From Acidobacteriaceae bacterium (GTDB lineage: Bacteria; Acidobacteriota; Terriglobia; Terriglobales; Acidobacteriaceae), in assembly GCA_027449965.1 (NCBI GenBank), contig DAIDKP010000024.1, forward strand, positions 1 to 64,000: a DNA stretch of 64,000 nucleotides, in the 5' to 3' direction. This document shows, piece after piece, positions 15,112 to 22,605 of this stretch. Below the pieces are notes generated by a model. It ran no database searches, was not told the origin of the DNA, and saw nothing but the letters and a program-made list of their open reading frames with translations. The first letter of the stretch is position 1; every line of letters starts with the position of its first letter. Position numbers and translations under genes: made by a program.

Positions 15112-16266
15112 ATGGCAGAAGCGGGATGGCGACGCGCGACGGGCGAGCGGACGGAAGCGACGCTGCTGTATCTGATCTTTGCAGGAACCGGGATGGGAAT
15201 GGCGCTGCCGGGGGCGGTGTTGCCGGCGCTGATGCGTCAGTGGTCGCTTGAGGACAGCGGAGCGGGATGGCTGTTTTTTCTGGCCTGGCTTGGGTCATCG
15301 CTGGGCGCGCTGGCGGCGGGGCGGTATCGACGGACGTTGGTGGCGGCGGGTTGCGCGCTGGTGGGGCTGGCACTGGCGGGGATTGCTTATGGGCCGGCGG
15401 ATCTGCGGTTTGTGGAGATGTTTGTGTATGGCCTGGGCCTGGGCGGGACGATGACGGCGATCAGCCTGACGCAGGCCTCGCGGCACGCGGAAGAGTGCGC
15501 GAGTGAGATGAATCGGCTGAATATGATCTGGGCTGCGGGAGCGGTAGCGACGCCGCCGCTGGCGGCCCATTCGTTACGGGTGGCGAGCGCGCAACAGATT
15601 TGTGCAGGGATGGCCGGGGCGTTTCTGGTGTGGGCCGGGGTGGTGACGATGACGGCGGGGAGCGGCGGGCCGATGGCTGCACGGGTGGCGCGGCGCAAGG
15701 AAAAGATGCGCAATCCGCTTCGGCTGTGGCCGCTGCCACTGCTGCTTCTGGCGTTTTTGCCAACGGGAATTGAAAGCACGATGGGCGGATGGGTGGCCGA
15801 GTATGCCAGGCGGGAGCAGCAAAGCATTGCGACGGCGGTGATGGCGGGAAGCCTTTTCTGGGGCGGGATTCTGGCGAGCCGTGCGCTGGGGGCGACGCGG
15901 TATCTGAAGTGGCGGACGGAGAGCGGGCTGCTGGTGCAAAGCGCGTGGACGGTGTTGGCGGGGCTGGTGCTGCTGGTGGCGGCTCCGGTGCGGGCGGGGA
16001 TTCTGTGCGGGAATGCGCTGGTCGGGTTTGGGCTGGGTCCGGTGTATCCGGTGGCGCTGGCACTTGGGTTGAAGCATCGAGAGGCACCTGGAATTTTCTG
16101 GGTCGCGGGAGTGGGCTCGGCGATGTTGCCCTGGTTGACGGGGTTGGCATCGACGGCGAGCGGTTCGCTGCGCATGGGATTGCTGGTGACGGTGGCGGCG
16201 GGGGTGTTGCTGGTGGTGAGCGGAGAGGCGACACGTCGAGGCGAGGCACAAGCGAGGCGATTATGA
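15112..16266 (+). CDS. MFS permease, probably sugar
   Basis: The 384-residue protein has about twelve hydrophobic segments, beginning LLYLIFAGTGMGMALPG and including FFLAWLGSSLGALAAGRYRR, which is the cytoplasmic-loop region typical of major facilitator proteins. It acts in the inner membrane. Overall layout resembles fucose/glucose-type permeases (FucP-like), and cotranscription with a LacI-type regulator eight bases upstream supports a sugar substrate, but the substrate is inference. Its TGA stop forms part of the operator at 16264-16277. A GTG or downstream ATG start is possible; the ATG at 15112 was kept because it follows the regulator stop closely. Confidence 0.82.
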   Translation: MAEAGWRRATGERTEATLLYLIFAGTGMGMALPGAVLPALMRQWSLEDSGAGWLFFLAWLGSSLGALAAGRYRRTLVAAGCALVGLALAGIAYGPADLRFVEMFVYGLGLGGTMTAISLTQASRHAEECASEMNRLNMIWAAGAVATPPLAAHSLRVASAQQICAGMAGAFLVWAGVVTMTAGSGGPMAARVARRKEKMRNPLRLWPLPLLLLAFLPTGIESTMGGWVAEYARREQQSIATAVMAGSLFWGGILASRALGATRYLKWRTESGLLVQSAWTVLAGLVLLVAAPVRAGILCGNALVGFGLGPVYPVALALGLKHREAPGIFWVAGVGSAMLPWLTGLASTASGSLRMGLLVTVAAGVLLVVSGEATRRGEAQARRL

Positions 16267-16277
16267 TAGCGTTTACA
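16264..16277. promoter_or_regulatory. LacI/CcpA-type operator (cre-like palindrome)
   Basis: TGATAGCGTTTACA, read on the other strand TGTAAACGCTATCA, fits the LacI-family operator pattern TGWAANCGNTNWCA with its central CG. It overlaps the stop codon of the MFS gene and lies 39 bases before the ATG of the nucleotidyltransferase gene, so the local LacI-type protein could control that gene. Confidence 0.55.
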
Positions 16278-16315
16278 TGGCTGCCCGTGGTGGCCTAAAT
16301 CTTGTTGAGGATTGC

Positions 16316-17221
16316 ATGACGATGACAGCTCCGACACTTCTTGTTCTGGCAGCGGGCATGGGCAGCCGCTATGGGGGATTGAAACAGATTGATCCGGTGG
16401 GACCGAGTGGCGAGGCGATTCTGGACTACTCGGTTTTTGATGCGAAACGAGCCGGGTTTGGACGCGTGGTGTTCCTGATTCGGCACTCGATTGAAGAGGC
16501 GTTTCGCGAGACGGTGGGCGTGCGGTATGCGGGGCAGATTCCGGTGGAGTACGCATTTCAGGAGCTGGAGGATCTGCCAACCGGATATGCCGTGCCCGAG
16601 GGCAGGACAAAGCCGTGGGGAACGACGCAGGCTGTGCTGTGCGCCGAGCCTCTGCTCGATGGTCCGTTTGCAGTGATCAATGCGGATGACTTCTATGGCG
16701 CGGCGAGCTATCGGGCGCTGGCGGAGCATCTGCAAACGGGCACACGGGATTTTGCGATGGTGGGGTTTGTGCTGCGGAAGACGCTGTCGGCGTTTGGCTC
16801 AGTGGCGCGCGGCGTGTGCAGCGTGGACGAGGCCGGGATGCTGCGGACGGTGGTCGAACATACGAAGATTGAGCAGGACGGCACAGGCGCCAGGAGCATT
16901 CAAGCGGACGGATCGACGTTGGCGCTGACGGGCGATGAGCTGGTTTCGATGAATATGTGGGGATTTACGCCGGAGCTGTTTGCGCCGCTGCGCGAGGATT
17001 TTCTGCGCTTTCTGAGGGCGGCTGGCGGCGAGCAGAAAAGTGAATGCTATCTGCCGAATTCGGTGAATACGCTGGTTGGCCAAGGGCTGGCACGGGTGCG
17101 CGTGCTCTCTTCGCCGGATGCGTGGTTTGGCGTGACGTATCGCGAGGACCGGGAAAGCGTGGTGGAGCGGATTCGGGCGCTGGTGGCCGCAGGTGCGTAT
17201 CCGGAACGGCTGTGGAGCTGA
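16316..17221 (+). CDS. Sugar nucleotidyltransferase
   Basis: The 301-residue protein is a GT-A fold NTP-transferase: LLVLAAGMGSRYGGLKQ is the nucleotide-binding loop with its catalytic arginine/lysine, PVGPSGEAILDY follows, and VINADDFYG carries the metal-binding aspartates. These enzymes transfer NMP to a sugar 1-phosphate in the cytoplasm. The ATG at 16316 was chosen because TTGAGGA lies five bases upstream; an ATG at 16277 lacks such a site and sits inside the operator. Its place after a LacI-regulated permease suggests a role in sugar use or glycan precursor supply. The specific sugar is unknown. No phosphotransferase partner is adjacent. The 150 bases after it show no feature. Confidence 0.85.
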   Translation: MTMTAPTLLVLAAGMGSRYGGLKQIDPVGPSGEAILDYSVFDAKRAGFGRVVFLIRHSIEEAFRETVGVRYAGQIPVEYAFQELEDLPTGYAVPEGRTKPWGTTQAVLCAEPLLDGPFAVINADDFYGAASYRALAEHLQTGTRDFAMVGFVLRKTLSAFGSVARGVCSVDEAGMLRTVVEHTKIEQDGTGARSIQADGSTLALTGDELVSMNMWGFTPELFAPLREDFLRFLRAAGGEQKSECYLPNSVNTLVGQGLARVRVLSSPDAWFGVTYREDRESVVERIRALVAAGAYPERLWS

Positions 17222-17372
17222 GTAGGTCGCGCTGACGGCTGGGCGATTTCGACTGCGAGCTTTCCGATAGTTGCGCATGCCGCAGGCTAGCCGCGACGGG
17301 AAAGGCGCGGATTGGAGCAGGTTTTCAGGCGTTCCTCTGCTAGAGTGGTAGGCGAAAGTCAACCGCGCTTGG

Positions 17373-18329
17373 ATGGGAATCGAGACAGAGGATGATTCTG
17401 TGAACGCCTGGAATGCGGGCAAAGGCTGGAGTGTCAGCCGGGTTGCCGGTTGCGGTGTCGGCTATGCTGTTACGCTGGCGACGGTGCTGGCGCTGATGGG
17501 CGGCGTGAGTTGCGGCGCGGCCAGAGGCAGGCAGGCCGCGACAGGCGCGGGTGCGAAAACCACTGCACATGCCAGCGCGGAAACCCATGCTGGCGGGCCG
17601 GTTCTGGATGCGACGCGGCTGATGAAGCCGATCGATTTGAACGAAGGCTGGCGGATGCGGGCGGGCGACGATGCGGCGTGAGCCAGCCCGTCGCTTGACG
17701 ACTCGGGCTGGACGGCATTTGATCCGGCGAAGAACCTGAGAAGCTACTTTCCCAAGAGTCGCCCTGCGGTGGTGTGGTATCGGCTGCATGTGCGAGTGAA
17801 TCCGGACGAAAAAGGACTGGCGCTGCGGGTAAGTCACCTGGCGACGGCGTTTGAAGTGGATGGGAACGGCGAGCGGCTGATGGCAGTGGGAGGATTCATG
17901 CCGTATCGTCCGTATACGCTTGACGCGCCGGTGGTGCGTCGCATCCCGGAGCGCTTGCTGGTGGACGGATCGCTGGTGATTGCGGCGCGGGTGTACGTCA
18001 GTCCGTGGGAGTGGACCCAGAGAGGTGGATTGACGGCGGGAAACCTGACGCTGGGCGAGGAAAGTACGCTGCGCGAGCAGGACTGGCTGAAGGTGATAGG
18101 CCAGAATGTACTGAACTGGCTGGACCTGCTGATGGGCATGGCGGTGGGAGTGGTGGCGCTGGTGCTGTTTGTGGCGCAGCGCAGCCAGAAGGCGTATCTG
18201 TGGATAGCGGCGCTGGGCCTGGTGGGTCTGGTGGCGGGGATTGTGGACGAGGTCAAGCGATTTGGTCAGCAGGACGACATCACGGTGGTGACCATCCGAC
18301 GCGAGACGGCGATTGCCTCCGTGGACTGA
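17373..18329 (+). pseudogene. Broken SpoIIE-type phosphatase/sensor gene
   Basis: Two open segments in the same frame (17373-17681 and 17769-18329) are separated by TGA at 17680-17682. The surrounding text RAGDDAA-stop-ASPSLDDSGW matches a family in which the stopped position is tryptophan, so TGG to TGA is the likely change. The sensor domain (VVWYRLHV) and two membrane segments (LLMGMAVGVVALVLF; AYLWIAALGLVGLVAG) follow. The frame then passes straight to RFGQQDDITVVTI, which is the extreme C-terminal motif of SpoIIE-family PP2C phosphatases. The rest of the membrane and catalytic domains is missing, implying an in-frame deletion near 18240-18260. It begins with a lipoprotein-like signal (LALMGGVSCG). 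I infer a non-functional remnant. Confidence 0.75.
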
Positions 18330-18374
18330 ATCTGTGCGGCTTATGTTGCCGCGAAGAGCCAGCGTAGATTGCAA

Positions 18375-18408
18375 AGGAAAAGGCCGAAGCTTTTGCTAGC
18401 TTCGGCCT
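18375..18408 (-). terminator. Rho-independent terminator of rplU-rpmA
   Basis: AGGCCGAAGC (18381-18390) pairs with GCTTCGGCCT (18399-18408) around an 8-base loop. On the minus strand the stem is followed by TTTTCCTTT. It lies 27 bases after the rpmA stop codon. Confidence 0.8.
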
Positions 18409-18434
18409 GAGTTCTTTGAGAACGTTGCACGCGA

Positions 18435-18695
18435 TTATTCAGCCGCAGGAACGATGGAGGCAAAACGCCCCATGTTACCGCGATCGCGGAACTGGACCGT
18501 GCCGGAGACCTTGGCGAAGAGCGTGTCATCCTTGCCGATGCCGACGTTGAGGCCTGGCTTGATAGGTGTGCCACGCTGACGAACGATGATGGTGCCGCCG
18601 GTTACCGTCTGGCCAGCAAAAGCCTTGACGCCGAGGCGCTGGGCGTTGGAGTCGCGACCGTTTGTGGAGCTGCCGCCACCTTTTTTATGTGCCAT
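18435..18695 (-). CDS. rpmA: Ribosomal protein bL27
   Basis: The 86-residue protein begins [16 protein letters not shown], the conserved N-terminal tail of bL27 that reaches the peptidyl-transferase centre of the 50S subunit, and continues [11 protein letters not shown] and GRDRGNM-like text. Length and motifs are normal and no N-terminal cleavage extension of the Firmicutes type is present. It follows rplU by 48 bases in the usual rplU-rpmA order, ending at a strong terminator. The GTPase gene obg that often follows is absent here. Confidence 0.98.
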   Translation of the reverse strand: MAHKKGGGSSTNGRDSNAQRLGVKAFAGQTVTGGTIIVRQRGTPIKPGLNVGIGKDDTLFAKVSGTVQFRDRGNMGRFASIVPAAE

Positions 18696-18743
18696 GGAAG
18701 TGATCCTTTCTGAATGGGGCTGAGTGTCTGGGCGTGCAGCGGG

Positions 18744-19079
18744 TTAGACGGCTGCGGTGAGCCTGGCACCATCGACTTCGATGGACTGGATGCGAATCTC
18801 AGTGAATGCCTGACGGTGGCCCTGCAATTTCTTGTACTGCTTTTTGCGCTTGAGGTGAAAGACCAGCACCTTGGCGTGACGGCCCTGGTTGACAACCTCA
18901 GCGGTGACCTTGGCCTTGGCTGGCTTGACAAGCGTACCCGGCTCGCCGGAGACGGCGAGAATGTCGGTGAATTCGACGGTCTGCGGCGCATCTTCGGGGA
19001 CATCGAGCTTTTCGATCTTGACGACATCGCCTGGGGCGACCCGGTACTGCTTTCCACCGGTGCGAATGACTGCGTACAT
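18744..19079 (-). CDS. rplU: Ribosomal protein bL21
   Basis: The 111-residue protein starts MYAVIRTGGKQYRV and contains VFHLKRKKQYKKLQGHRQ, both diagnostic of bL21, which binds 23S rRNA in the large subunit. The frame is open further upstream, but the ATG at 19079 is the conserved family start and has GGAGGAAG just before it. It is the first gene of rplU-rpmA, with a leader of roughly 180 bases from the promoter at 19263-19292, long enough for regulation by RNA structure. Confidence 0.98.
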   Translation of the reverse strand: MYAVIRTGGKQYRVAPGDVVKIEKLDVPEDAPQTVEFTDILAVSGEPGTLVKPAKAKVTAEVVNQGRHAKVLVFHLKRKKQYKKLQGHRQAFTEIRIQSIEVDGARLTAAV

Positions 19080-19262
19080 ACTTCCTCCAGCGCCGCGGAG
19101 CTGCGCTTCCTGAAAACTGTGAGAATGGCTTGCATCAGGTTGCCCCGGAACACTTTCGAGCGGCTGGCCCGTGCCTGCTGTCCGGAGAGCTGAAGGACTG
19201 AGGCAATAGAAGGCTGGATGCGCTGAAAGACGGGGCGACGGACAGAATCGCCAAACCTTTGT

Positions 19263-19292
19263 AGTGTATCGTCTTCCCGGGGGCGGCGTCAA
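19263..19292 (-). promoter_or_regulatory. Sigma-70 promoter for rplU-rpmA
   Basis: On the minus strand TTGACG (19292-19287) and TACACT (19268-19263) are spaced by 18 bases. Transcription would begin near 19256 and give a leader of about 175 bases before rplU. Confidence 0.6.
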
Positions 19293-19321
19293 TGGCGCTG
19301 AACCCGGAAGAGGTGGGCCTG

Positions 19322-19380
19322 GGTCGCGGGTGGATGGACAGGAGTCGCAGATGGGAAGCAGATTCCCCTGCGGGAATGAC
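19322..19380 (-). repeat. Interspersed repeat, copy 3 (inverted, short)
   Basis: Read on the minus strand it begins GTCATTCCCGCAG, continues with GAATCTGCTTC and ends near CCACCCGCGACC, matching the left half of the copies at 863 and 2791. It lies in the gene-free stretch 19080-19643, where I also see the rplU promoter and the phased repeats at 19491. Confidence 0.65.
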
Positions 19381-19490
19381 AAGCAGAGAGACAAAAGCAG
19401 GGGCGACGCATAGGATAAGCGACGGTGAATGGGCGAGGGGGTCAGGCCGTGTCTGACCGGTGTCCTGCTTTTGTCTTACCTGTGTATACC

Positions 19491-19553
19491 AATGTAAGAC
19501 CGATGCAGGACGCGTTGGACGCATGTAAGACGGATGTAAGACACACGTAAGAC
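19491..19553. repeat. Six degenerate 11-base phased repeats
   Basis: GTAAGAC or a close variant recurs with its GAC ending at 19500, 19511, 19520, 19531, 19542 and 19553, so the spacing is 11, 9, 11, 11 and 11 bases, about one helical turn. The last three units are near identical (catgtaagacg, gatgtaagaca, cacgtaagaca). An inverted GTCTTAC lies at 19473-19479. Confidence 0.65.
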
Positions 19554-19643
19554 ACTGCTGCAAAGGAACTTACGGTGAAGATTGACGACAAGCGAGTAGT
19601 GCGAGAGGTGCTGCAGAGCGCGCTGGGGACAGGAACAGAGGAA

Positions 19644-20135
19644 TCAGGGGGTGGTTTGTTTTGCCTGGCGGCGGAGGCGTTTGAGGACATTGGCCGGGAC
19701 GAGGCCGGTGATGTCGCCGCCGAAGCTGAAGACTTCCTTGACCATGCGGGAGCTGACGAAGGAGTAGCGCCCGGCTGGCTGGAGGAAGACAGTTTCGATC
19801 TCGGGGGCGAGGCGGCGATTCATGAGGGCCATCTGGAACTCGTATTCGTAGTCGCTGATGGCGCGGATGCCGCGGAGGACGGCGGTGGCCTGTTTTTGGC
19901 GGGCGAAGTCGACCATGAGGCCGTCGAAAGTTTCGACGGAGACGTTTTCGATCTGCCGGGTGGCTTCGCTCATCATTTCGACGCGCTGCTGGACGGTGAA
20001 TAGGGGATTTTTGATGGGGTTGTTGAGGATGGCGACGGTGAGGTGCTCGAAGAGCTTGCCGCCCCGCGCGATGAGGTCAAGATGACCGTTGGTGGGTGGA
20101 TCGAAGGTTCCGGGATAGATTGCGCGGACTGCCAT
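19644..20135 (-). CDS. coaD: Phosphopantetheine adenylyltransferase
   Basis: The enzyme transfers AMP from ATP to 4'-phosphopantetheine, the fourth step of coenzyme A synthesis, in the cytosol. GTFDPPTNGH near the N-terminus holds the nucleotidyltransferase GH motif, GLRAISDYEYE-like text (here RGIRAISDYEYEFQMA) forms the central substrate site, and SSRMVKEV is the C-terminal signature, where other members often have SSTLVKEI. The protein is 163 residues, normal for CoaD. The frame is open further upstream but the conserved MAVRAIYPG start at 20135 is clear. A TACAAT hexamer at 20159-20154 on the minus strand could give it its own promoter, independent of the FKBP gene ending 40 bases upstream. 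Confidence 0.97.
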   Translation of the reverse strand: MAVRAIYPGTFDPPTNGHLDLIARGGKLFEHLTVAILNNPIKNPLFTVQQRVEMMSEATRQIENVSVETFDGLMVDFARQKQATAVLRGIRAISDYEYEFQMALMNRRLAPEIETVFLQPAGRYSFVSSRMVKEVFSFGGDITGLVPANVLKRLRRQAKQTTP

Positions 20136-20175
20136 AGGTGGCCCTGAGGGTGATTGTAACGGAATGGGATGCGAG

Positions 20176-20811
20176 CTATCGATCGGGTGGTGTGGGTGGA
20201 GTCGGTGGTGCGGGTGGAGTGGGTGGTGCGTTCGTCTGCGGGTTGGCTGGTTCGTTGACCGGGCCATATCCATCGCTGCCTGGATCGGGAGGCGTGGCGT
20301 CGAGCAGTTCGACATCGAAGACAAGATCGGCCTGCGGCGGGATGACGGGCGGACGACCGGATGCACCGTAGGCGAGTTGCCAGGGGATGAGCAGGCGACG
20401 GATGCCGCCAATGTGCATACCGATGAGTCCGGTATCCCAGCCGGGAATGACCTGATGGCCACCGAGGACGAATTGAAATGGCTCCCCCTGGGGGAACTGC
20501 GCGCTGGCACGGTCGCGGGAGGAATCGAACTTTGTGCCGTCGGCGGCGAGCCAGCCGGTGTACTGGACGGTGAGGATCATGCCGGGTGTGGCGGCGGGTC
20601 CGGTACCGGTGCGAATCTCCTGGAAACGCAAGGCGTAGGCGGTCTGGATGGGCGCGCTGATGGGCGGGATGCCTTGCGGAGGTTGTGGCGCCGAGGCTGT
20701 CTGAGAGCCTGCTTGCGAGGCTGGCTGGGCGATGGCCGAGGCCGACGCAAGTGCGAGAGCGAGCAGCGCGGTGTGAAGGCTGCGGCGTGAGATGGGACGA
20801 GGTTCGTGCAT
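20176..20811 (-). CDS. Exported FKBP-type peptidyl-prolyl isomerase
   Basis: A signal peptide ([21 protein letters not shown]) is followed by a Pro/Gln-rich linker and one FKBP domain: [33 protein letters not shown] and [11 protein letters not shown] carry the aromatic active-site residues, and LVFDVELLD closes the fold. It should catalyse proline isomerisation in the periplasm or at a membrane. The C-terminus ends in a proline-rich repeat ([14 protein letters not shown]) coded by an 18-base DNA repeat at 20186-20230. The start at 20811 gives a standard signal peptide; a longer frame to 20877 adds an implausible leader. Length from this start is 211 residues. Confidence 0.9.
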   Translation of the reverse strand: MHEPRPISRRSLHTALLALALASASAIAQPASQAGSQTASAPQPPQGIPPISAPIQTAYALRFQEIRTGTGPAATPGMILTVQYTGWLAADGTKFDSSRDRASAQFPQGEPFQFVLGGHQVIPGWDTGLIGMHIGGIRRLLIPWQLAYGASGRPPVIPPQADLVFDVELLDATPPDPGSDGYGPVNEPANPQTNAPPTPPAPPTPPTPPDR

Positions 20812-20895
20812 CAGATTGATCTCGATTCGGCTGCGAGTTTTGTGATGGAGGATCGCTGTGAAATCCGGGTGGTGCAATCAGCTTACATTTTTTTC

Positions 20896-20924
20896 TTGGC
20901 AGGGATGGTATGAGCCTCTACAGT
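20896..20924 (+). promoter_or_regulatory. Promoter implying leaderless mRNA
   Basis: TTGGCA (20896-20901) and TACAGT (20919-20924) are spaced by 17 bases. The ATG of the first TauE/SafE gene begins five bases after the -10 box, where transcription should start, and no Shine-Dalgarno is present. Confidence 0.6.
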
Positions 20925-20929
20925 GAGAC

Positions 20930-21718
20930 ATGGAATCCTTCTTTGCTCATAACCTACAGCTTATAGTGCTCCTCGTGGCTTCTTTATGGGCTGGCGTGCT
21001 GAATACGCTGGCCGGGGGTGGTTCGTTTCTGACTCTGCCGATCCTGTTGCCACTGTTGCAGGCGCGTGGATTTACGTCGGTGTCGGCGCAATCGACAAAC
21101 ATCGTCGCGCTGTGGCCGGGGCAGTGGAGTTCGATTGCGGTCTTTCGGCATGATCTGCGGCAGCATGGGCATCGGATTGTGGCGCTGGCGTTGGCATCGC
21201 TGGCGGGCGGACTGGTGGGCGCGTGGCTGCTGCTGCTGACGCCGAACCAGCGGTTTCTGCATCTGCTGCCGTGGCTGATGCTCTTTGCGGCGACGATGTT
21301 TTATGTGAGTGAGTGGCTGGGTCGATGGGCGGCGCGGCATCGCGCGGCGCACGTTTCGGAGTTCTGGCTGGTGGCGGGCATGACGGTGGCGAGCGCGTAT
21401 GTCGGCTACTTTGGCGCAGGAGGTGGTTTTCTGGTGATGGCGCTGCTGGCTGTCTGCGGCATCCGCGGGATGCGGGAGATGATTGCGCTGAAGACGGTAA
21501 ACGGATTTGTTTCGATTGGCATCGCGGTGGTGTGGTTTCTGGTGCACGGTCGCATTGCGTGGAGCGAGTGCGCGGAGATGGCGGTGCTGGCAACGCTGGG
21601 CGGCTATCTGGCGGCGCACTCGTCGAAGCGGATGAATCCGCTGTGGATGCGACGCTTTGTCTCGTTCATCGGGTTTGCCACGGCGGCGTGGTTCTTCTGG
21701 AGAGACTACACGCACTGA
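20930..21718 (+). CDS. TauE/SafE (TSUP) family membrane exporter 1
   Basis: The 262-residue inner-membrane protein has about eight hydrophobic segments. LNTLAGGGSFLTLP and STNIVALWPG in the first half and YFGAGGGFLVM in the second half are the paired glycine-rich signatures of the TauE/SafE family, which moves small anions such as sulfite or organosulfonates. The substrate is not deducible here. A close paralogue starts 50 bases downstream, so the pair arose by duplication and may form a heteromer. The gene diverges from the FKBP gene and its start codon follows a -10 box by five bases. Confidence 0.85.
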   Translation: MESFFAHNLQLIVLLVASLWAGVLNTLAGGGSFLTLPILLPLLQARGFTSVSAQSTNIVALWPGQWSSIAVFRHDLRQHGHRIVALALASLAGGLVGAWLLLLTPNQRFLHLLPWLMLFAATMFYVSEWLGRWAARHRAAHVSEFWLVAGMTVASAYVGYFGAGGGFLVMALLAVCGIRGMREMIALKTVNGFVSIGIAVVWFLVHGRIAWSECAEMAVLATLGGYLAAHSSKRMNPLWMRRFVSFIGFATAAWFFWRDYTH

Positions 21719-21768
21719 TCGCGGACTGACGGGACGATGCGCTGCGATAGCCGCTTACACTGGAATGG

Positions 21769-22605
21769 ATGATTTCTCTATGGACTGCCAGCCTGCAGGG
21801 CTGGATGATGCACAATTGGGTGGGCGGCGTGGACTGGCGTCTGCCGTGGATTGCCCTGGCGGCATTCATTGCCGGGGCGCTGAACGCGGTGGCGGGCGGC
21901 GGATCGTTTCTGAGTTTTCCGGCGCTGCTGGCTGTGGGCATCGGTCCGATTCAGGCGAATGCGACGAATACCGTGGCGCTTTGGCCGGGGCAGTTGATGT
22001 CGATTGCCGGCTATTGGAACGAGGTGCGGCGATATCCGCGGCTGGCTGTGCTGATGGGAATCGCCGGGCTGGCTGGTGGCACCGTGGGAGCAGTGGTGCT
22101 GCTGCATACGCCGGCGATGACGTTCATGAAGCTGGTGCCGTGGCTGCTGCTGATCGCCGCGCTGATCTTCGCATTCAGCGGGCCGGTGACGCGCTGGCTG
22201 CAACGCCGCGCCGCGGCACGAGTTTCGCACGAGCAGCGGCAGTCGGCAGGCTATTGGCCGCTGGTGACGATGACGGCGATTGTGTGCTTTTACATTGGCT
22301 ACTTTGGCGCCGGGGCGGGATTCCTGATTATTTCACTGCTGTCGCTGTTTGGCTTTGACGACCTGAACCAGATGAACGCGATGAAGGTGGTATCGACGAC
22401 GATGGCCAACGGCGTGGCCTGCCTGCTGTTTATCTTCAGCGGGAAGGTGGAGTGGCGCTATTGCCTGGCGGCGATGCTGACGTGCGGAATCGGCGGCTAC
22501 TGGTCTTCACGCACAGCGCAGAAGCTGAATCCGAAGCTGCTGCGCGGAGCAGTGGTGGTGATCGGCTTTGCGATGGCGGGATTTTTCTTCTGGAAGAGCT
22601 ACTGA
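21769..22605 (+). CDS. TauE/SafE (TSUP) family membrane exporter 2
   Basis: The 278-residue protein shares layout with its neighbour: LNAVAGGGSFLSFP, ATNTVALWPGQLMSIAGYW and YFGAGAGFLII. Eight membrane segments are likely. TACACT ends seven bases before the ATG at 21769, without a matching -35, so it may have a weak leaderless promoter or be read from the upstream gene; the GGAA at -7 could also act as a ribosome site. Its last seven bases overlap the 3' end of the convergent SurA-like gene. Confidence 0.85.
   Translation: MISLWTASLQGWMMHNWVGGVDWRLPWIALAAFIAGALNAVAGGGSFLSFPALLAVGIGPIQANATNTVALWPGQLMSIAGYWNEVRRYPRLAVLMGIAGLAGGTVGAVVLLHTPAMTFMKLVPWLLLIAALIFAFSGPVTRWLQRRAAARVSHEQRQSAGYWPLVTMTAIVCFYIGYFGAGAGFLIISLLSLFGFDDLNQMNAMKVVSTTMANGVACLLFIFSGKVEWRYCLAAMLTCGIGGYWSSRTAQKLNPKLLRGAVVVIGFAMAGFFFWKSY

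Noticed and set aside
17680-17682. Selenocysteine or programmed readthrough at the in-frame TGA
   Set aside because: No SECIS-like hairpin follows, the expected residue is tryptophan, and the gene also lacks its catalytic domain, so loss of function is simpler.
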